NCBI GenBank assembly: GCA_023301335.1
Contig: JALZVA010000048.1
Location: forward strand, 1 to 9,664
DNA from: Akkermansiaceae bacterium
GTDB lineage: Bacteria; Verrucomicrobiota; Verrucomicrobiia; Verrucomicrobiales; Akkermansiaceae
Direction: 5' to 3'
Length of the DNA stretch: 9,664 nt
Position numbers and translations under genes: made by a program. The notes beneath the pieces are model-generated. The model ran no database searches and had not been told where the DNA came from. It saw only the letters and a program-made list of their open reading frames with translations. The first letter of the stretch is position 1; every line of letters begins with the position of its first letter. This document shows, one piece after another, positions 6,089-9,664 of this stretch.

Positions 6089-7555
6089 ATGCAGAAAGAA
6101 ACGAACCCAGCAGAGGAAAGAGGAAGCCGAATTAAGAAATTTGGACTTAAGGCACTGAATACGACAGGGAAGAATTTTATTCTCGATACGAACGTATTAT
6201 TACATGAGCCGGCGTGTTTAGAACGGTTTTCAGATAATCATATTTGTATCACGACGGATGTTTTATCTGAGCTGGATAAGTTTAAGGCGGAACAAAGTGA
6301 ACGAGGTGCGAACGCGCGGAGAGTACACCGTATTCTGTCTAGGATGTTTACTGAAGATGTGGATGTGACCAAAGGGGTGAAAACCGAAGGTGGAGGTTCT
6401 GTTAGATTAGTGATCTATGATGATCAATTTTGTGCGGTGAATTCAGAGGTCTTAGGGCAGTTCTTGCGGGTCTTCCCAGACCAGGAGCGTGTAGATCACC
6501 GAATTTTAGCAACTACTCTACTGTTAGCTCAGTATAATGAGAGTCCGTGCATCCTTGTGACAAAGGACTTGAACATGCAGTTAAAAGCAAAAGCTGTGGG
6601 GATCGCATGTCAGGATTATATGAATGACAAGGTGGAGATCAGTGAGGTCTCTAACTATGAACTTACGAGAGTGGATGTAGATGCACAAGAACTACAGGCA
6701 TTCTCTTCCACAGGGAAAATCCAGCTACCTCATGAACGCAGAATAGGCGTGGTGCTTAATCAGTATGTCTTCTTACAGGTTTCAGAGAAGCAGACGATGC
6801 CTGCTCGATTGAGTCAAAATGGAGAGTTTGTTAGACTACAAATCCCGAATGTGCTAAAAATGCCGGATGGACATCATTTAAAACCATTAAACATGGGGCA
6901 GAAGTGTCTAATCGATGCGTTATTAAATCCTGATATCTCTCTCGTGACTTGCTACGGTCAGGCGGGGACAGGAAAAACACTAGTCGCGATCGCAGCGGGG
7001 CTAAATGAGATGTTTAACCGACAGTATAACGGGATCACCATCAGTAGGCCGATTGTGGCGATGGGGGAGTCACTGGGCTTTCTTCCCGGTGACCTTGATG
7101 AAAAAATGCGTCCCTGGTTGCAGCCTGTCTATGATGCATTGGAGCTATTGATGGAGCCTCCTGCATCTTCTCAAGGACCACGCAGAAAGTTAGATAAAAA
7201 GACTGGAGCGACTGCACCGAAGGCGTATGAAGCGCTACTAGAGAGTGGGGATATTGAAGTTGAGGCTCTGTGCTATATCAGAGGACGTTCTATTCCCAAT
7301 CGATTCTTCGTGTTAGATGAAGCCCAGCAGTTGACTCCTCAAGAGGCGAAGACGATTGTCACGCGAATGTCTAGAGGCTCTAAACTCGTTTTAGTGGGAG
7401 ACCCTGACCAGATTGATAATCCCTATGTGGATAGTAGAAGTAATGGACTGGTTTACACAAGAAACCGCTTAAAAGGGCAGGAGTTTACTGCACATGTGGC
7501 ACTGAGCAAGGGAGAGCGAAGTGATCTAGCAGAAGCTGGTGCACAGCTCATGTAA
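6089..7555 (+). CDS. PIN domain-PhoH family ATPase (PhoH2/YlaK-type)
   Basis: This 488-residue fusion joins an N-terminal PIN nuclease domain to a C-terminal PhoH P-loop ATPase/helicase-like domain. PIN residues (about 28-185) include the metal-binding acidic set D33 (LDTNVL), E61 (LSELDKFK), D136 (VDHRIL) and D160 (VTKDLNMQ). The ATPase shows Walker A at 290-297 (GQAGTGKT), Walker B at about 406-411 (FFVLDE), a GDPDQIDNPY motif from 437, and the SNGLVYT stretch from 451. Mycobacterial PhoH2 proteins of this layout are ATP-dependent RNA-unwinding ribonucleases, so an RNA-processing or decay role in the cytoplasm is likely but unproven here. Residues about 357-378 form a hydrophilic, basic linker between the ATPase motifs that looks longer than usual. 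It is a single-gene unit: a 188-base gap lies upstream and a convergent gene begins 2 bases after the stop. There is no Shine-Dalgarno. The link to phosphate starvation implied by the name is not supported by anything visible. Confidence 0.93.
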   Translation: MQKETNPAEERGSRIKKFGLKALNTTGKNFILDTNVLLHEPACLERFSDNHICITTDVLSELDKFKAEQSERGANARRVHRILSRMFTEDVDVTKGVKTEGGGSVRLVIYDDQFCAVNSEVLGQFLRVFPDQERVDHRILATTLLLAQYNESPCILVTKDLNMQLKAKAVGIACQDYMNDKVEISEVSNYELTRVDVDAQELQAFSSTGKIQLPHERRIGVVLNQYVFLQVSEKQTMPARLSQNGEFVRLQIPNVLKMPDGHHLKPLNMGQKCLIDALLNPDISLVTCYGQAGTGKTLVAIAAGLNEMFNRQYNGITISRPIVAMGESLGFLPGDLDEKMRPWLQPVYDALELLMEPPASSQGPRRKLDKKTGATAPKAYEALLESGDIEVEALCYIRGRSIPNRFFVLDEAQQLTPQEAKTIVTRMSRGSKLVLVGDPDQIDNPYVDSRSNGLVYTRNRLKGQEFTAHVALSKGERSDLAEAGAQLM

Positions 7556-7560
7556 GCTTA
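7553..7560. other. Palindrome TAAGCTTA carrying both convergent stop codons
   Basis: The stop of the plus-strand PhoH gene (TAA, 7553-7555) and the stop of the minus-strand DUF2851 gene (TAA on the minus strand, 7560-7558) are the two ends of one perfect 8-base palindrome, with only two bases between them. The genes therefore have no intergenic space for a terminator. Confidence 0.9.
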
Positions 7561-8928
7561 CTCATCCGCCCATTCCTTCAGACGTTCTGGGAATGGGCAG
7601 TTCTCACAGCCTTCAACATGTTCTAAGCAAAAGTCCTGAAAGAGCTGCAGAAAGGCTTGATGCTGCCATGCCTTTTTGAGGAATAGAGATGTGTCCTCTC
7701 TTTTTCCTAAGAGTCGTTGGCTTGCTCTATTGACCTTTTCACTGAGGACTGGGGCTTGGATCTTTTGATACATTTCCCAACTTTGCTCTTCGCTCTGAAG
7801 ACTCTTGTTAGGAATGAGATGGTTGACGACGAATTCCCCGACTCTGCTTTTTCCCAGGAGGGCGAGTTTTCTTGAGGACGTTTTTGAGAGTAAGGTGTAG
7901 TGGTAGTTCCAAAAGGGATCTTCGAGACTGGTGAGAAAAGTAATAATTTCTTTGATGTCTTGAAGTTGGTTAAATTCTTTCCAACGCGCTGCAAGTACGC
8001 TGAGGGCAGCGAGTCGTCTTTGAGGGTGATTGACAGGTCTGGTGCCTGATAGATTCCATTTGAGTTGGCGTTCCTCGGAGCATTCATACTGTTGCCGATG
8101 CTGCCACCAAGTGCTCCACATAGTTTCAAGCCAGCTCTTAGAACTGTGTTCTGCTTTCGTATGCATATCAGGATGGAGGAGACCTGCGGTGCCGTAGATG
8201 ATGGATTGGATCTCAAGCGGTTCTAATTGGCATAGCGACTGAATTGGCAGGCGTTGGGCAAGGATGTGAAAATTGAGAGTATTATGCTTATACCCGAGTG
8301 TTTCTGCCAGTTGAACCCAGCGTGCCTGTTGCCTCCCGTGTGTGTCTTCGAGGATACTAGCCAGCTTTGCTTTACGCTTCATGCGGTGGCGGGCTGCTAA
8401 CTGAAGTAGGGTGTGAATGCGTTCTGGAGAGGCGTTGGTAAGAGGGGTAGAGCACCTCCCTGGAAGTGCTGAAAGAGTAGGGTGGGTAGGAAGAAGCAGC
8501 ACCTCTTGGATTTTATGGGGAGGAATGATAACTCTAGGAACAAAGGAATCATCTTGCGTCTGGGTAAAACTTTTACGTGTTTCTTCCTCAAAACACACAT
8601 GCAGGATAACTTGATTGAATCGCACATTTTGCCCATGCCCGTGTAAAATCCAGTGCTTGGGAGTGAGGTCAATTTCGATATCCCCAGTGCGGGTTTCTCC
8701 GTCTATAGAGATCCCGCAGTTTAAAAAGTCTGGTCCCGCAGACTTATTCCAAAACCCTGGCTGGGTAAGTGTGATGTTCTGCCCGTCTTCACTTACAAAT
8801 TGCTTCCCAAAGTGCCCAGCAAACCAATGTGCCTGAAGAGCCATCTCATCAGGGAGGGGCGAGTAATGCGCCTCATGCAGTGAAGCTTGGAAGCAGTCGC
8901 GAAGTAAAATTTCGTAAGGAGAGAGCAT
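7558..8928 (-). CDS. DUF2851 family protein, function unknown
   Basis: The 456-residue protein matches DUF2851 (PF11013) by its N-terminal pattern: PGFWNKSAGPDF (57-68), TGDIEIDL (81-88), HWILHGHGQN (92-101) and VILHVCFEE (107-115). It ends with a Cys cluster, C434, C441 and C444 in FCLEHVEGCENCPFP, which could bind a metal. The middle (about 170-430) is mostly helical and Trp-rich. No signal peptide or membrane segment is seen, so a cytoplasmic location is likely. No function is established for the family to my knowledge. The conserved acidic residues (D67, E85) in short beta-like stretches resemble the spacing of nuclease folds, but that is speculation. The ATG at 8928 starts 5 bases after the stop of the TIGR03790-type gene, so the two are co-transcribed. 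Only an AAAGAAG directly abutting the ATG could serve as ribosome site. It converges on the PhoH gene with no gap to speak of. Confidence 0.85.
   Translation of the reverse strand: MLSPYEILLRDCFQASLHEAHYSPLPDEMALQAHWFAGHFGKQFVSEDGQNITLTQPGFWNKSAGPDFLNCGISIDGETRTGDIEIDLTPKHWILHGHGQNVRFNQVILHVCFEEETRKSFTQTQDDSFVPRVIIPPHKIQEVLLLPTHPTLSALPGRCSTPLTNASPERIHTLLQLAARHRMKRKAKLASILEDTHGRQQARWVQLAETLGYKHNTLNFHILAQRLPIQSLCQLEPLEIQSIIYGTAGLLHPDMHTKAEHSSKSWLETMWSTWWQHRQQYECSEERQLKWNLSGTRPVNHPQRRLAALSVLAARWKEFNQLQDIKEIITFLTSLEDPFWNYHYTLLSKTSSRKLALLGKSRVGEFVVNHLIPNKSLQSEEQSWEMYQKIQAPVLSEKVNRASQRLLGKREDTSLFLKKAWQHQAFLQLFQDFCLEHVEGCENCPFPERLKEWADE
7568..7598. terminator. Hairpin inside the 3' coding end of the DUF2851 gene, downstream of PhoH
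   Basis: A perfect 9-base-pair GC-rich stem pairs 7568-7576 (GCCCATTCC) with 7590-7598 (GGAATGGGC), and one T-G wobble extends it. It lies 13-43 bases past the PhoH stop and also forms on the opposite strand, just before the DUF2851 stop. Neither side is followed by a T-tract, so it is not a canonical intrinsic terminator. It could stabilise 3' ends or work with Rho. It lies over codons of the Cys-rich C terminus, so coding constraint may partly explain it. Confidence 0.35.
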
Positions 8929-8933
8929 CTTCT

Positions 8934-9664
8934 TTATTTGGGATCTTTCGGTGGAGGTGGTGGGTCGTGCATGACCCTGAGCGAGTGAAGTGCACGCCTA
9001 TGTGAGGCTTTTGGTAAAGCACTCAAGGTATCGTCTAGGATGTCTAACGCTGCTGACTTAGCCTTGTTGCCGAGTTGAAGGTAGCTTCTGTGTAAGGCAA
9101 GCCGGACTTTCTGAGACTCACTTTCTGCTAGCCTCGCCGCTGCTTGGTAGAATAAATCGGCACTTGGAGTGTTTTTTTGATATGTATTCCAAAGCCCAAT
9201 ATACTCGTAGAGGTGCGCATTTTCGGACTTGGCGGCATAACTACGTAAAGCTTGGAGCATGTTAGCATCATTATCGATATGAATGGTTCTGAGTAGTGTC
9301 ATCACTCGGAAGTCTTTATCTTCTTCTGCAACTTCTCCTTTCATGGCTTTGTGGTGCTTAAAAGGATTGTAGAGCGGATCTCCAATCATGACGGTTTGCC
9401 AGGAGAGTGCGGGTGTCGCCATATACGCAGCTTCTGCAAAACTATAGCCATTGAAGAGGCGGTGATAGAAAACATCAGTTTGGCTAACTGCTTCTAGGTA
9501 GGGTTCATGAACATTACCGAGAACTGCACAAGCCCCTTTGGCGAGAAGTGGGCCAACCCAGTGCGTTGCGTCGGATCTCAGCTGACTGCCACTGAAGGAA
9601 TGAAGGTGACTGGCTACCGCTCCTTTTTTAAAGGTAAATTCTGGGTGCAAAAAAGGTCCGTTTA
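8934..9664 (-). CDS. TIGR03790 family protein, 5' part beyond window edge
   Basis: The minus-strand frame is open to the right edge (242 visible residues), so this is the C-terminal part of a longer protein. A TTG at 9650 is an internal Leu, not a start. Numbered from the edge, motifs typical of TIGR03790 are GAVASHLHSFSG (14-25), HWVGPLLAKGACAVLGNVHEPYL (34-56) and FAEAAYMATPALSWQTVMIGDPLYNPF (75-101). This layout resembles the end of a gingipain/caspase-like fold. Residues about 105-225 are helical and TPR-like, probably a protein-binding extension, and the tail is Pro-rich (DPPPPPKDPK). Family function is unknown; many members appear exported, but the N terminus cannot be seen here. The stop lies 5 bases before the DUF2851 ATG, so the pair forms one transcript. 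Family call rests on recalled motif pattern. Confidence 0.75.
   Translation of the reverse strand, partial: NGPFLHPEFTFKKGAVASHLHSFSGSQLRSDATHWVGPLLAKGACAVLGNVHEPYLEAVSQTDVFYHRLFNGYSFAEAAYMATPALSWQTVMIGDPLYNPFKHHKAMKGEVAEEDKDFRVMTLLRTIHIDNDANMLQALRSYAAKSENAHLYEYIGLWNTYQKNTPSADLFYQAAARLAESESQKVRLALHRSYLQLGNKAKSAALDILDDTLSALPKASHRRALHSLRVMHDPPPPPKDPK

Noticed and set aside
7707..8216. 169-codon open frame on the minus strand inside the DUF2851 gene
   Set aside because: It lies in another frame of a gene with clear family motifs and shows no recognisable domain; it is a shadow frame.
9648..9650. TTG as start of the TIGR03790-type gene
   Set aside because: The frame stays open with plausible coding (NGPF) to the window edge, and the visible part covers only the C-terminal half of the family, so the real start is outside.
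1..9664. CRISPR arrays, insertion sequences, attachment sites, tRNA or rRNA genes
   Set aside because: No regularly spaced repeats, transposase motifs, terminal inverted repeats, or tRNA-like cloverleaf segments were seen on reading either strand.

Overview
The window holds seven protein-coding genes packed tightly on both strands, plus one clear intrinsic terminator. It has no rRNA, tRNA, CRISPR array or insertion sequence that I could recognise. The gene set suggests a Gram-negative, LPS-making bacterium. LpxI, an alternative lipid A enzyme, implies an outer membrane, and the two families on the minus strand at the right end (TIGR03790 and DUF2851) occur in Verrucomicrobiota and the Bacteroidota side of the tree. 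My best guess is Verrucomicrobiota (Verrucomicrobiales). That is an inference from family content, not from a phylogenetic marker. Base composition looks even and slightly AT-leaning, with no visible island boundary.

Left part: a secreted L,D-transpeptidase-like protein (minus strand, cut by the left edge) diverges across 257 bases from a 746-residue tail-specific C-terminal processing protease (Prc/Tsp, plus strand). Both would act on the cell wall or periplasmic side. The protease gene ends in a strong hairpin-plus-T-tract terminator (3219-3262).

Middle part: three plus-strand genes follow closely and probably form one operon. They encode an M20 metallodipeptidase, a small gamma-glutamylcyclotransferase-like protein starting 7 bases later, and LpxI (UDP-2,3-diacylglucosamine pyrophosphatase, lipid A pathway) starting 29 bases after that. 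The first two could together dismantle gamma-glutamyl peptides such as glutathione. LpxI is functionally unrelated and may simply share the promoter. A weaker hairpin at 5916-5943 follows LpxI. A plus-strand PIN-PhoH gene then stands alone after a 188-base gap.

Right part: two minus-strand genes, with 5 bases between them, form an operon of little-understood conserved families: a TIGR03790-type protein (5' end off the right edge), then a DUF2851 protein. The DUF2851 gene converges on PhoH. The two stop codons lie inside one 8-base palindrome (TAAGCTTA), leaving no intergenic terminator.

Most starts have weak or no Shine-Dalgarno sequence. I do not see an obvious defence system or other large novel system. 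The most interesting unexplained content is the TIGR03790-DUF2851 pair.
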